A DNA stretch of 64,000 nucleotides. Origin: Deferribacterales bacterium Deferri_01. Its GTDB lineage: Bacteria; Chrysiogenota; Deferribacteres; Deferribacterales; Geovibrionaceae. Below the pieces are notes generated by a model. The model worked only from the letters and a program-made list of their open reading frames with translations, did no database searches and was not told the DNA's origin. A program made the position numbers and the translations under genes. Of this stretch, positions 10,076 through 19,167 are shown in pieces. The DNA lies in the NCBI GenBank assembly GCA_001603805.1, contig LUZY01000013.1:284723-348722 (forward strand), given 5' to 3'. How positions within the stretch are numbered: the first letter of the stretch is position 1; each line of letters begins with the position of its first letter.

Positions 10076-10444
10076 CTAGACCAGAACCCCGTCTTTCGCC
10101 ACGATCTTATTATGCTCATCAAGCTGAACAACAGTGGGTTTGAAACCCTCAAGCTCTTTTTCATCCATCATGGCAAATGTGGCTATAATCACCCTGTCTC
10201 CAACCTGAACAAGTCTGGCTGCTGCGCCGTTGAGGCAGATTTCTCCGCTTCCTCTGCGCCCTTCAAGCACATAAGTTGAGAAACGGGCTCCGTTTGTTAT
10301 GTTCCAGATATCAACCTTTTCAAACTCGATAATTCCTGAAGCGTCAAGGAGATCCTTGTCGATTGTGACGCTGCCTTCATAGTTGAGGTCTGCATCAGTT
10401 ACGGTGGCTCTGTGGAGTTTTGCTTTAAACATATTTCTGAGCAT
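10076..10444 (-). CDS. panD: Aspartate 1-decarboxylase (pyruvoyl enzyme precursor)
   Basis: PanD makes beta-alanine from aspartate for pantothenate. The 122-residue proenzyme cleaves itself between Gly24 and Ser25 (YEGSVTID) to form the pyruvoyl group. With the ATG at 10444 the serine falls exactly at 25, as in E. coli, which confirms the start. The panC stop and this ATG are adjacent (TAAATG), so the genes are translated together. Last gene of panB-panC-panD. Confidence 0.97.
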   Translation of the reverse strand: MLRNMFKAKLHRATVTDADLNYEGSVTIDKDLLDASGIIEFEKVDIWNITNGARFSTYVLEGRRGSGEICLNGAAARLVQVGDRVIIATFAMMDEKELEGFKPTVVQLDEHNKIVAKDGVLV

Positions 10445-11293
10445 TTACATCACCTTAAAGATATTATTATCTATTAGCCTCGCTTTGCCTACATAAACAG
10501 CAAGAGCAAGCAGAAAGTCTTTTGTGAGATCCTTTACAGGCTTAAGAGTTTCAGGGTCCACAAACTGAACATAATCTATGCGTGTGTGAGGATGATCTTT
10601 TATAAAATTTTCAACGATTGTCTTAACTTCGGAAACTTCCGTCTCGCCGCCTTCAAGAGCTTCACAAACAAGAGCAAATGATCTGCTAAGGCAGAGGGCT
10701 GACCTTCTTTCATCAGCGTTCAGATAAATGTTTCTGGAACTTAAAGCGAGCCCGTCCGTTTCTCTGATTATCGGCATACCAATAATTTTTGTATTCATAT
10801 TCAAATCAGCAACAAACCGTTTGATAACCTGAAGCTGCTGATAGTCTTTCATTCCGAAATACGCCTTATGAGGCATGATTATATTAAGAAGTTTGGTAAC
10901 AACCAAAGCAACTCCGTCAAAATGTCCGGGTCTTGAGCTTCCGCAAAGTCCGTCACTTATACCGGAAACGCTTATGGCAGTGCTGAAGCCTTCGGGGTAC
11001 ATTTCTTCCACTGACGGAGTAAAGAGGAAGTCCACCCCTGCTCCCTGAAGAAGAGCTGCATCTTTTTTAAGATCCTTAGGATAACACTCAAAATCTTCCC
11101 CTGCGCCAAACTGGGTGGGGTTAACAAAAATGCTCACCACCACGATATCGTTCTCCTCTCTGCATTTTTTTACAAGGCTTAAATGCCCTTCATGCAGATA
11201 CCCCATTGTGGGCACAAAGCCTATCCTCTTGCCCACACATCTGAAAACATTAATTTCATCTCTTGATTCGGAAATCTTGGTTATAATTTTCAC
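10445..11293 (-). CDS. panC: Pantothenate synthetase
   Basis: PanC joins pantoate and beta-alanine using ATP. I take GTG at 11293 as the start, behind GAGGTG with four bases between. This gives 282 residues beginning MKIITKI, like other PanC proteins; a longer reading from TTG at 11305 overlaps panB with no extra similarity. Visible motifs are the ATP-binding GFVPTMGYLHEGHLSLV (HxGH class), VSIFVNPTQFG, and the C-terminal SSRNIYL near residue 180. It lies between panB and panD. Confidence 0.95.
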   Translation of the reverse strand: MKIITKISESRDEINVFRCVGKRIGFVPTMGYLHEGHLSLVKKCREENDIVVVSIFVNPTQFGAGEDFECYPKDLKKDAALLQGAGVDFLFTPSVEEMYPEGFSTAISVSGISDGLCGSSRPGHFDGVALVVTKLLNIIMPHKAYFGMKDYQQLQVIKRFVADLNMNTKIIGMPIIRETDGLALSSRNIYLNADERRSALCLSRSFALVCEALEGGETEVSEVKTIVENFIKDHPHTRIDYVQFVDPETLKPVKDLTKDFLLALAVYVGKARLIDNNIFKVM

Positions 11294-11301
11294 TAAGCAC
11301 C

Positions 11302-12111
11302 TCAAAAACTGTGCTTTTCATCAGGAAAGGCGCAGCTTTTAACCTCTTCTATATAATTTTCTACCGCTTTTACAGCAACCTCTCTGAGGTTAGCATATCT
11401 TTTAACAAATTTTGGTGTAAAGTCATTGAATAATCCGAGCATGTCATGATAAACAAGCACCTGTCCGTCACAGTTTACACTTGCGCCGATTCCGATTGTA
11501 GGGATAGTGACAGCATCAGTTATCTTTTTAGCAGTTTCAGCGACTACGCCTTCAACCACAATTGAGAAAGCACCGGCCTTTTCCAGCGCAACGGCATCTT
11601 TTACAAGCTGTTCACTGCCGTTTTTACCCTGAATCTTGTATCCGCCCATTACATGAACTGACTGCGGCATGAGACCTATATGCCCCATAACATTGACACC
11701 CGCCTTCACAAGTTTTTCAACCAGAGGCGCTATCTCTTCACCGCCTTCAAGCTTTATAGCCTCAGCGCCGGATTCCTTAATCACACGGACACAGTTTTCG
11801 ATAGCTTTTTCTGTGCTTACATTATACGTGCCGAACGGCAGGTCAGTTACAAGAAAAGCTCTTTTTAAACCTCTTTTCACCGCTTTAGTGTGATAAATCA
11901 TTTCATCAAGAGTGACAGGGATGGTGTTTTCATAACCGTTCATCACCATCCCAAGGGAATCACCGACCAGAACTATGTCAACACCGGCCTGATCCAGAAT
12001 CTGTGCAGCAGTATAATCATATCCTGTAACGCATGTCACTTTTTCATTTTTTGATTTCTTATTACGAATGGTAGAGACAGTAATCTTCTTGATTTCAGCG
12101 TGTTTGCTCAC
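11302..12111 (-). CDS. panB: 3-methyl-2-oxobutanoate hydroxymethyltransferase
   Basis: PanB transfers a hydroxymethyl group from methylene-tetrahydrofolate to ketoisovalerate, the first step to pantothenate. The 269 residues carry the family signatures VTGYDYTAAQILDQAGVD, VGDSLGMVMNGYENTIPVT and the C-terminal IGIGASVNCDGQVLVYHDMLG, which includes metal and substrate ligands. Start is GTG at 12111, with GGGAG nine bases upstream. First gene of the pan operon, with a promoter about 110 bases upstream. Confidence 0.96.
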   Translation of the reverse strand: MSKHAEIKKITVSTIRNKKSKNEKVTCVTGYDYTAAQILDQAGVDIVLVGDSLGMVMNGYENTIPVTLDEMIYHTKAVKRGLKRAFLVTDLPFGTYNVSTEKAIENCVRVIKESGAEAIKLEGGEEIAPLVEKLVKAGVNVMGHIGLMPQSVHVMGGYKIQGKNGSEQLVKDAVALEKAGAFSIVVEGVVAETAKKITDAVTIPTIGIGASVNCDGQVLVYHDMLGLFNDFTPKFVKRYANLREVAVKAVENYIEEVKSCAFPDEKHSF

Positions 12112-12218
12112 TTAGGCACGCTCCCATATCTTTTTTGCGAAGATCCGCAAGCGGGAGGCTTAACGAGGATATATTGAATTGTTAAGTCTCGGTCTTTTGA
12201 AGGATCCAAGCTGTGCTA

Positions 12219-12247
12219 CATATAAGTAGTTATGAACCATATGTCAA
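12219..12247 (-). promoter_or_regulatory. Sigma70-type promoter of panBCD
   Basis: Minus strand TTGACA-N17-TATATG: a perfect -35 box with a fair -10 box. The leader of about 100 bases to the panB GTG holds a possible weak stem (CTCCC...GGGAG), which I do not recognise as a known riboswitch. Confidence 0.65.
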
Positions 12248-12344
12248 GAAAAAATATATAAGGTTAAAATTGAGCAGATAAAAGTATGCTTTTTTGATTT
12301 GAATATCAGTTTGAAGATGAGCAACATTAAGAACCAAGCAAACA

Positions 12345-12524
12345 TCATAGGATGTGCCGACGCCGTGCGAACGAAGGGCGGTTAAACCGCCCGCGAGTGT
12401 GTATCACAATTTATGCAGTGCTTTATAAACGCTCCCAAGGACGGGAGCGCACCGTGTGAAGCGAAGCCGCATTTAATGCGGCGCGAGCGTGTATTAGAAA
12501 CAGACAGGATGTTCTGTTTCTAAT
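12345..12524 (-). repeat. Structured repeat, two linked non-identical units
   Basis: On the minus strand: hairpin A (12493-12524, arms ATTAGAAACAG with a one-base bulge), linker ATACACGCTCGCG (12482-12494), hairpin B CCGCAT-taa-ATGCGG (12467-12481), linker CTTCGCTTCACACGG (12452-12466) and hairpin C CGCTCCC...GGGAGCG (12430-12449). A second, more diverged unit follows: linker ATACACACTCGCG (12392-12404), hairpin B GGGCGGT-tta-ACCGCCC (12376-12392), linker CTTCGTTCGCACGG (12363-12376) and a poorly formed hairpin C near 12344-12362. The array starts two bases after the stop of the XRE-cupin gene. With the panB promoter it accounts for the 415-base gap 12112-12526. Confidence 0.85.
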
Positions 12525-12526
12525 TA

Positions 12527-13063
12527 TCAAAATGAAGGTGGTGTATCAACCCAGAAAGCTTTAGCCGGTTTATCCGTCCTGTTGCGTATCCTGTGTGGAA
12601 GGTTTGAGCTGAAGTATATTGATTCGCCCTGTTTGACTTTGTATTCTTCTGTTCCTATTACGACAACAATCTCTCCTTCAAGCACATAGCCGAATTCTTC
12701 ACCCACATGGTGATAGCTGTCCGTACCTGTTTCTGAATAAGGTTCAAGATCGATTATGATAGGCTCAAGTTTTCTGTTAACAACCTTGGAGGCAGGAAAA
12801 GTCATCGTAATGCTTTTGTTCTTGAGTACATTATAGTCTTCGTATGAAAAGGTGTTAACTATATTGCGTTCATCTTCAAAAAGCTCACTGATAGTAGTTC
12901 CCAGAGCATAACAGATTTTTTTAAGAGAAGCTATGGAAGGCGAGTTTTTGCCGTTTTCAATCTGGCTGATAAAACTCTTGGTAAACCCCGTCTTCTGTGA
13001 AATATCCTCCAGCGTAAGCCCCAGTCTTTTTCTGATGTCTCTCAGCTTGGTTCCGTATCCCAT
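12527..13063 (-). CDS. XRE-family regulator with C-terminal cupin domain
   Basis: A 178-residue transcription factor. Residues 1-65 form a helix-turn-helix of the Cro/C1 type (LGLTLEDISQKTGFTKSFIS). Residues about 105-175 form a cupin barrel with the ligand/metal segment YHHVGEEFGYVLEGE and the closing SNLPHRIRN. Such proteins bind a small molecule in the cupin and often control amine, sulfur or amino-acid genes; the effector here is unknown. Start follows AGGGG with six bases between. It is divergent from the carbonic anhydrase gene and followed at once by a structured repeat. Confidence 0.88.
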   Translation of the reverse strand: MGYGTKLRDIRKRLGLTLEDISQKTGFTKSFISQIENGKNSPSIASLKKICYALGTTISELFEDERNIVNTFSYEDYNVLKNKSITMTFPASKVVNRKLEPIIIDLEPYSETGTDSYHHVGEEFGYVLEGEIVVVIGTEEYKVKQGESIYFSSNLPHRIRNRTDKPAKAFWVDTPPSF

Positions 13064-13277
13064 TAATAACCCCTGAATCTGATTTAATAATTATCCCTAT
13101 TTCTATTATATATTAAACAGAGAAGTTTATGTCAAGTTATTTATTAACAGTGTTATTATAAAAATATCTATAAACCTAAGATATTTACGTAACAAATATA
13201 TTTAACTGATGCGTGTTTTTGTGCGTAATGTTATATTAACTGCAAAATATTTCCATAACTTTTCAGGAGGTTACGCA

Positions 13278-13805
13278 GTGGAGAGAATGATTGCCAGACT
13301 GAACAAGGGTGCAACAAAGGGAGAGAAAGTATTCATAGCCGACAATGCAGTTATAATCGGAGACGTCACTCTGGGGGATGATTCAAGCATATGGTACAGT
13401 GTGGTATTAAGAGGCGATGTTGAACGGATCGAAATCGGAAAATGTACTAACGTGCAGGATGGGAGCGTTATCCACGTTACAAAAGATAAGTACCCCACTG
13501 TTCTCAAAGATTATGTAACTATAGGACACAGCGTAACACTTCATGGATGTACCATAGAAAACAATGTACTGGTAGGTATCGGGTCGGTCATTCTTGACAA
13601 TTCCGTCATAGGCGAAAACAGTATAGTAGCTGCAGGAAGCCTCGTACCGCCTAATAAAACCTATGAACCGGGCTCACTTATTATGGGCAGCCCTGCCAAA
13701 GCGGTCAAAAAACTTTCAGAAGCTGAAATACAAAGCATCCGAGACTATGCCGACAGATATGTGATGTATAAAAATGTTTACCTAGACCGAAAAATATCCG
13801 GATAA
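13278..13805 (+). CDS. Gamma-class carbonic anhydrase-like protein
   Basis: A left-handed beta-helix trimer protein of the gamma carbonic anhydrase family (YrdA/PaaY relatives). Hexapeptide repeats span nearly all 175 residues. The three expected zinc histidines are visible as IHV and GHSVTLHGC. The start chosen is GTG at 13278, with AGGAGG seven bases upstream; an ATG 69 bases earlier lacks a ribosome site. Many family members have weak or no measured carbonic anhydrase activity, so the reaction is uncertain. It is divergent from the XRE-cupin regulator. Confidence 0.85.
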   Translation: MERMIARLNKGATKGEKVFIADNAVIIGDVTLGDDSSIWYSVVLRGDVERIEIGKCTNVQDGSVIHVTKDKYPTVLKDYVTIGHSVTLHGCTIENNVLVGIGSVILDNSVIGENSIVAAGSLVPPNKTYEPGSLIMGSPAKAVKKLSEAEIQSIRDYADRYVMYKNVYLDRKISG

Positions 13806-13811
13806 CGAAAA

Positions 13812-13849
13812 TAAAAAAGCCGCACCCGTTATGAGTGCGGCTTTTTTTA
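13812..13849. terminator. Bidirectional intrinsic terminator
   Basis: GCCGCAC-ccgttatga-GTGCGGC with six A before and seven T after. It serves both the carbonic anhydrase gene (+) and the convergent LysM lipoprotein gene (-). Confidence 0.92.
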
Positions 13850-13869
13850 TATGATTCTAACTTATGCTC

Positions 13870-14706
13870 TTATTTGCCATCGAAGAGTGACCAAGGTCCT
13901 CTGTTACGAGAGAACTTCTCAGCCTTGTCTTTGTCAGCAGCAGGAACATCTTTCATGATATCAAATACCTGACCGGGGAAAATAAGGTCGGGGTCTTTGA
14001 TAGATGCTTCGTTAGCCCAGTAGATGATCGGCCACATAAAGGGGTTCATGTACTTAGCTTTAGATATGTTCCAAAGGTTGTCGCCTTTTACAACAGTGTA
14101 CTTTTCAGAAGCAACAGCTTCTGATTCTGCCGTTTTTGAAGCTTCAGCAGCGGCAAGCTCGGCAGCTTTAGCAGCGGCAAATTCTTCCTCAGCGTTTTTG
14201 AGGTCTTCGTTAGCCTGAGCTATGAGAGCGAGAGCTTCTTCACCTTTGCATTTTTCTGCAAGTTCTTTAGCTTTGTTATACTTATCAACGGCAGCCTTGT
14301 ATGACGGAAGGTCATATTTTTCACCGTTCTCTTTATATCTGTCGATATTAGCTTTGAGAGCGGAAAGCTCAGCCTGAACTTTAGCATCGGTAGCTTTATA
14401 AGCATCGGCGTTTGCCTTAGCTTTTTCAAAGTCAGCTATTGCAGCAAGAAGATCTGCTTTTGCTGATTCGTAAAGTTCACCTTTTTTGCCGCCTTTTTCA
14501 GCTTCATCCATTTTCTTCTGAGCGGCTTCAAGCTTAGCTTTAGCTTCAAGATATTCGGGGAGCTGGCACTTCTCGGCTCCGCTATCCTTAGCTGCCTGCA
14601 TGGCCGTCTTGGCCTGATCGAGTTCCTGAACGGGCGGTTTGCTGCATCCGGCAAGAGCGAAAGCAGAAAGCACCACAACCAGGAGCAGAAGTTTGTAGGT
14701 CTTCAT
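13870..14706 (-). CDS. Lipoprotein with long helical region and C-terminal LysM domain
   Basis: A 278-residue envelope protein. Residues 1-20 are a lipoprotein signal ending in the lipobox LAGC, with Cys at about 21. Residues 25-200 are very rich in Ala, Lys and Glu and read as one or two long coiled helices, with a repeated E-KC-LPEYLEAK / EKYDLPSYKAA theme. Residues about 203-252 are a LysM peptidoglycan-binding domain (YTVVKGDNLWNISK...IKDPDLIFPGQVF). It probably tethers the outer membrane to peptidoglycan. The start follows GGGAGG. It is 97 bases downstream of aspS and ends at a shared terminator. Confidence 0.85.
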   Translation of the reverse strand: MKTYKLLLLVVVLSAFALAGCSKPPVQELDQAKTAMQAAKDSGAEKCQLPEYLEAKAKLEAAQKKMDEAEKGGKKGELYESAKADLLAAIADFEKAKANADAYKATDAKVQAELSALKANIDRYKENGEKYDLPSYKAAVDKYNKAKELAEKCKGEEALALIAQANEDLKNAEEEFAAAKAAELAAAEASKTAESEAVASEKYTVVKGDNLWNISKAKYMNPFMWPIIYWANEASIKDPDLIFPGQVFDIMKDVPAADKDKAEKFSRNRGPWSLFDGK

Positions 14707-14803
14707 ACGGAATCCTCCCTTTTTCTTAATTATCTATTAAGATAATACCTTCTAAGGCTAACACAAGCCTAAAGGTCTGTCAAACCAATGACAGTTAAAT
14801 CTT

Positions 14804-16597
14804 CTATTTGTTCTCAGCAACTTCAAATTTCATGTAAAGCTCTTTGAGCTGTTTATCATCAATGAAACTTGGGGCGTCGCTCATCAGGCATGTTGCTTTC
14901 TGAGTTTTGGGGAAAGCTATTACATCTCTGATAGATGTGGATTTTGTAAGGATAGTAGCTACCCTGTCCACGCCGAAGGCAATGCCGCCATGGGGCGGAG
15001 TGCCGTACTTAAGCGCATCAATGAAGAAACCGAATTTGTACGCTTTCTCCTCTTCAGTGAGACCGAGAGTGGCAAACATTTTCTCCTGAACATCGCTTCT
15101 GTGAATTCTGATACTTCCACCGCCGATCTCAGAACCGTTAAGTACGAGGTCATAGGCTTTCGCACGCATTTTACCCGGATCCGTATCAAACAGAGCCACA
15201 TCTTCATCAAGGGGAGACGTGAACGGATGGTGCATAGCCGCCCAGCGTTTACCATCTGCATCCCATTCAAGGAGCGGAAAGTCAAGAACCCATACGAAGG
15301 AGTGTTTATCTCTGTCTATGAGACCGAGCATTGCGCCGAGTTTCAGCCTGAGCTTGGACATATAGAGATTCACAGTATATTTGTCGCCGGCTCCGAAGAA
15401 GATAATATCTCCCGGTTTGGCGTCCATTTCTTTAACAACAGCAGCCGCAACATCTTCGCCGAGGAATTTAACTATAGGTGACTGAAGTCCGTCCTCGTTA
15501 ACTTTGATGTAAGCAAGACCGCCTGCGCCGAGTGAAACAACGAAATCAGTAAGATCATCTATATCTTTTCTGGAAAATGCCTTGCCTGCGCCAATGGCGT
15601 TTAAAGCTTTAACACATCCGTTTTTCTCAACTGCTTCATTAAACACCTTAAATCCGCAGCCTTTTACTGTTTCGTTTATGGTTTTAAGATAAAGCTCAAA
15701 ACGAGTATCAGGAGCGTCATGACCGTATTTTTCCATAGCTTCATCATAGCTCATAGTGGGGAAGCCTTTTTCAAGCTTAACGCCAAGAACCTGATCGAAG
15801 ATTGTTATGAAAAGCTCTTCCATGATGCCCATGAGATCTTTAGAGTCAATGAATGACATCTCAATATCAAGCTGAGTGAATTCGGGCTGTCTGTCTGCAC
15901 GAAGGTCTTCATCACGGAAGCATCTAACTATCTGGAAGTAACGCTCGAACCCTGCGATCATCAGAAGCTGTTTGAACATCTGAGGAGACTGGGGCAGAGC
16001 ATAACATTTGCCGGGGTTTACCCTGCTGGGTACAAGATAATCCCTTGCGCCTTCAGGTGTGCTTTTTGTAAGGAAAGGCGTTTCAACATCTATAAATCCT
16101 TTGGAATAAAGGAATTCTCTCATAGTTTTGGTTATCTGGTGTCTCATGATCAGGTTGCTTTTCAGCTCTGGTCTTCTGAGGTCGAGATAACGGTATTTCA
16201 GTCTGACGTCTTCACTAACATTGCTGTATTCATCAAGCATGAAGGGAGGAACTATAGATGTGTTGAGGATTTTAAGTTCCTCAACATTCACTTCCACTTC
16301 GCCTGTGGGGAGTTTTTCATTAAGTGAGCCTTCGGGTCTGGCTGCTACTTCACCTTTGATAGCTATAACAAATTCGCTTCTGAGGTTTTCAGCTTTTTCA
16401 TGAACAGCCTTATTGAGTTCAGGGCTCATAACTATCTGTGTTAAGCCTTCTCTGTCTCTGAGATCCACAAAAATAACGCCGCCGTGGTCTCTTCTTCTCT
16501 GAACCCACCCCATGAGGGTAACCTTTTTCCCTATATCTGACGCTCTGAGAGCATTACAATCGTGCGTCCGTCTCCAGTCGCCAAGGTTTGAAACCAA
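14804..16597 (-). CDS. aspS: Aspartyl-tRNA synthetase
   Basis: A bacterial-type class II synthetase charging tRNA-Asp (or tRNA-Asn too, if non-discriminating; not decidable here). The start is TTG at 16597 behind AGGAGG at five bases, giving 597 residues, the usual bacterial length; the longer reading runs into hisS. Domains: N-terminal OB fold (TLMGWVQRRRDHGGVIFVDLRD), class II core with motif 2 FRDEDLRADRQPEFTQLDIE, the inserted GAD domain near residues 290-420, and motif 3 GIAFGVDRV. hisS ends 13 bases upstream; the two form one operon. Confidence 0.96.
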   Translation of the reverse strand: MVSNLGDWRRTHDCNALRASDIGKKVTLMGWVQRRRDHGGVIFVDLRDREGLTQIVMSPELNKAVHEKAENLRSEFVIAIKGEVAARPEGSLNEKLPTGEVEVNVEELKILNTSIVPPFMLDEYSNVSEDVRLKYRYLDLRRPELKSNLIMRHQITKTMREFLYSKGFIDVETPFLTKSTPEGARDYLVPSRVNPGKCYALPQSPQMFKQLLMIAGFERYFQIVRCFRDEDLRADRQPEFTQLDIEMSFIDSKDLMGIMEELFITIFDQVLGVKLEKGFPTMSYDEAMEKYGHDAPDTRFELYLKTINETVKGCGFKVFNEAVEKNGCVKALNAIGAGKAFSRKDIDDLTDFVVSLGAGGLAYIKVNEDGLQSPIVKFLGEDVAAAVVKEMDAKPGDIIFFGAGDKYTVNLYMSKLRLKLGAMLGLIDRDKHSFVWVLDFPLLEWDADGKRWAAMHHPFTSPLDEDVALFDTDPGKMRAKAYDLVLNGSEIGGGSIRIHRSDVQEKMFATLGLTEEEKAYKFGFFIDALKYGTPPHGGIAFGVDRVATILTKSTSIRDVIAFPKTQKATCLMSDAPSFIDDKQLKELYMKFEVAENK

Positions 16598-16610
16598 GTG
16601 GTCCTCCTGC

Positions 16611-17864
16611 TTACAGTTTATTTTGGATATATTCGACAACTTCATCGAGCTTAACAGAGGTCTGCTCACCAGTTTCCATATTTTTAACGGAAACCTCGCC
16701 TCTGTCCATTTCTTCATCCCCCAGTATCAGGGTGAAGCGCGCGCCGGATGAATCCGCCGATTTAATCTGCTTTTTCATGGCACGGAAAGCGTAATCAATC
16801 TCAGCAATAATCGACCTTTCTCTGAAATTCTTTACCAGTTCCGCACATTTTACATCCGAAACATCCTTGAAGGCTATGATGAAAACATCCGCCCCTTTGT
16901 CTTTGAGATTGTCCTTCTGCATGGCAAGAGCCACCAGACGGTCAATTCCCAAAGCGAAGCCTATTCCGGGCACTTCAGGTCCGCCGAGGAGCTTGATAAG
17001 TCCGTCATACCTTCCGCCTGCGCCCACGGCATTCTGCGAGCCGAGATGATTTGTGACCATCTCAAAGGCGGTTCGGACATAATAATCCAGCCCTCTGACC
17101 ATCATCTTATTTATATTATACTCCACACCAAAGGCTGTGAGGTACTTTTTTACATCAGAAAAATGATTTTCACATTCATTACAGAGATAATCAAGCATAA
17201 CAGGAGCATTTTTTGTCACTGCTCTGCACGATTCCACTTTGCAGTCAAGAATACGCATAGGGTTTTTGCCCAATCTGCGTTTGCAGTCTTCACAAAGACT
17301 TTCCTTATGCTCCTCAAAGTATGCAACGAGGGTTTTATAATACGCAGGTCTGCACTCAGGACAGCCTATGGAGTTTATCTCCATTGTAACCATATCACCT
17401 ATGCCTGCTTTATCTGCAAGGGTACGGAGCAGATATATCACTTCCGCATCAGCGGCTGCGCCTTCAGCGCCGAATACCTCTATTCCTGCCTGATAAAACT
17501 GACGGAAACGCCCTTTCTGCGGACGTTCCCTTCTGAACATGGGTCCGATGTAGTAATATTTTTTGACTGAAGGAGGGTTGTAGAGCTTGTTTTCAACATA
17601 GGCACGCACCAGAGAAGCAGTCCCTTCAGGGCGGAGAGCCACCATTGTGTCGTCTCTGTCCTTAAAGGCAAACATCTCTTTTTCGACTATGTCTGTTGTA
17701 TCGCCTATTCCACGATGAAAAACATCGGCTCGTTCAAGCACAGGAAGAATAAATTCCCTGAAGTTGAATGTATGAAAAGTTTCCTTGAAAATTCTTTCTA
17801 TTCTTTCCCAATACACGGCTTCTTCGCCGTATATGTCTCTGAATCCTTTGACTCTGCTGAACAA
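16611..17864 (-). CDS. hisS: Histidyl-tRNA synthetase
   Basis: A class II synthetase that charges tRNA-His. The 417 residues start at TTG (17864), five bases after GGAGG, reading MFSRVKGFRDIYGEE. Motif 2 is seen in MFRRERPQKGRFRQFYQAGIE, the histidine-specific segment in RGLDYYVRTAFE, and motif 3 in GIGFALGIDRL; an anticodon-binding domain closes the protein. It heads the hisS-aspS operon, with a clear promoter just upstream. Confidence 0.96.
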   Translation of the reverse strand: MFSRVKGFRDIYGEEAVYWERIERIFKETFHTFNFREFILPVLERADVFHRGIGDTTDIVEKEMFAFKDRDDTMVALRPEGTASLVRAYVENKLYNPPSVKKYYYIGPMFRRERPQKGRFRQFYQAGIEVFGAEGAAADAEVIYLLRTLADKAGIGDMVTMEINSIGCPECRPAYYKTLVAYFEEHKESLCEDCKRRLGKNPMRILDCKVESCRAVTKNAPVMLDYLCNECENHFSDVKKYLTAFGVEYNINKMMVRGLDYYVRTAFEMVTNHLGSQNAVGAGGRYDGLIKLLGGPEVPGIGFALGIDRLVALAMQKDNLKDKGADVFIIAFKDVSDVKCAELVKNFRERSIIAEIDYAFRAMKKQIKSADSSGARFTLILGDEEMDRGEVSVKNMETGEQTSVKLDEVVEYIQNKL

Positions 17865-17887
17865 AACAACCTCCGCATAAGAATACA

Positions 17888-17916
17888 GGTATATTCCAAA
17901 TCACGCAGACAGTCAA
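17888..17916 (-). promoter_or_regulatory. Sigma70-type promoter of hisS-aspS
   Basis: Minus strand TTGACT-N17-TATACC, with the likely transcript start about 17 bases before the TTG start of hisS. A small inverted repeat (CCGGC...GCCGG, about 17945-17963) lies further upstream, after the preceding gene. Confidence 0.7.
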
Positions 17917-17977
17917 TGATTTTAAGCTTGACAGTAAAGGCTTTCCGGCTGTGTTGCCGGTAATTTTAAAACACGTA

Positions 17978-18673
17978 TCAGAACTTCAGAAAGGATTTCG
18001 CAGAGGCAATTATCATATCTGCCAACTGCTCATTTGATGACTTACTCAGGTTAAAAACGGCATGATACAGACTAATATCGTCAATATCCTTTTTATAATA
18101 ATGTCTTATATAACTTTTCTTATGTTTTTCTATAGCTTTTATCTGCTCAGATGCCACAGCCTCTTCAAGACCCTCTTTGTCCATAAGCCAATTCACACGG
18201 CTTTCAAAAGGTGCAGTAAGCCTGAGATGCAGGCAGTTAGGTTCATCCTCAAGAATACACTGGCTGCCCCGCCCCATAATTACACAGTTGGTATCCGAAG
18301 CAAGATTCTTTATAATAAGCTCCACCATTGAGCTGAACTTTTTACTGTCGAAAACAGGCTCCTGATCAGCATAGGTATCAAAGAACGACAGTGTTTCGTC
18401 GTTTTTGATCATGTCATTTACCTTATCGATTTTTTCATCTTTAAATACATTTGAGAACAGATCAGCATCAAAGTAGCTGGACATAAATGAACGGAAATTT
18501 GAGTGGTGTTCTTCGTCAAATTTATTAACCTTTTCCTCATCAGTATCAGTGAGAATGGCTATATATTTAATAAGTTCCTTATGAAAAAACTTGAACCCCA
18601 GTTTTTCCGCAATTTTTTCCGCAACGTACTCGCCGCCGCACCCGAACTGCCTTGAAACTGTAATCACCGCCAT
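17978..18673 (-). CDS. Cytidylate kinase-like family protein
   Basis: A 231-residue P-loop protein of the cytidylate-kinase-like family. The N-terminus ITVSRQFGCGGEYVAEKIAEKLG is the family's modified P-loop, with GCGGE in place of GKGT-type loops. MGRGSQCIL near residue 140 is the second family landmark. The true substrate of this family is not established. It overlaps the end of folK by ten bases, so translation is likely coupled. Last gene of the plsC-folK group. Confidence 0.8.
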   Translation of the reverse strand: MAVITVSRQFGCGGEYVAEKIAEKLGFKFFHKELIKYIAILTDTDEEKVNKFDEEHHSNFRSFMSSYFDADLFSNVFKDEKIDKVNDMIKNDETLSFFDTYADQEPVFDSKKFSSMVELIIKNLASDTNCVIMGRGSQCILEDEPNCLHLRLTAPFESRVNWLMDKEGLEEAVASEQIKAIEKHKKSYIRHYYKKDIDDISLYHAVFNLSKSSNEQLADMIIASAKSFLKF

Positions 18674-19167
18674 GGTAACTCTCCGTTTAATGTGATGTCG
18701 AGATCGTCTTTAAGCTCATTGATAAGAGTATCTATGCTTTTAAGGCTTAACGGGTGAATGTAATCGGCATCCACATCCCTAAGCGGATAAAGAACAAAGC
18801 TGCGGTTTGTCATCTCTCTGTGAGGAATAACGAGATTCTCTGAATCGTACGATTCTTTGTTGTAGTCGATAATATCTATATCTATCAGTCTGCTCTGCCA
18901 TCTTGCAGATTTTTCTCTGCCAAGCTTTTTTTCTGTCTCTTTAACAAAAGAAAGAAGCTCATCAGGAGTAAGCTCAGTTGTGCCTGAACAGCAGATGTTG
19001 CAGTAATCCGCCTGTCCGTCCCTAAGCAGAGATGCAGTGGAGTAGACAGACGATACTTTCTCTATACAAACAGCCGGAGTCATGGCATCAAGAGCATCAA
19101 CTAAGTTCTGCTCCCTGTCGCCAATGTTACTCCCCAGTGCTAAGATTATCCTTCTGACCGAGTTCAT
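18664..19167 (-). CDS. folK: HPPK, folate biosynthesis pyrophosphokinase
   Basis: Transfers pyrophosphate from ATP to 6-hydroxymethyl-dihydropterin in folate synthesis. The 167 residues begin with the family's LALGSNIGDREQNL and contain the magnesium/substrate region around ARWQSRLIDIDII near 90-102 and the VIPHREMTNRSFVLYPL segment. It overlaps the end of plsC by 41 bases; that start is kept because the conserved sequence begins within eight residues of it. Confidence 0.92.
   Translation of the reverse strand: MNSVRRIILALGSNIGDREQNLVDALDAMTPAVCIEKVSSVYSTASLLRDGQADYCNICCSGTTELTPDELLSFVKETEKKLGREKSARWQSRLIDIDIIDYNKESYDSENLVIPHREMTNRSFVLYPLRDVDADYIHPLSLKSIDTLINELKDDLDITLNGELPWR

Noticed and set aside
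12112..12218. Riboswitch in the panB leader
   Set aside because: Only a weak CTCCC...GGGAG pairing is visible and no known class matches.
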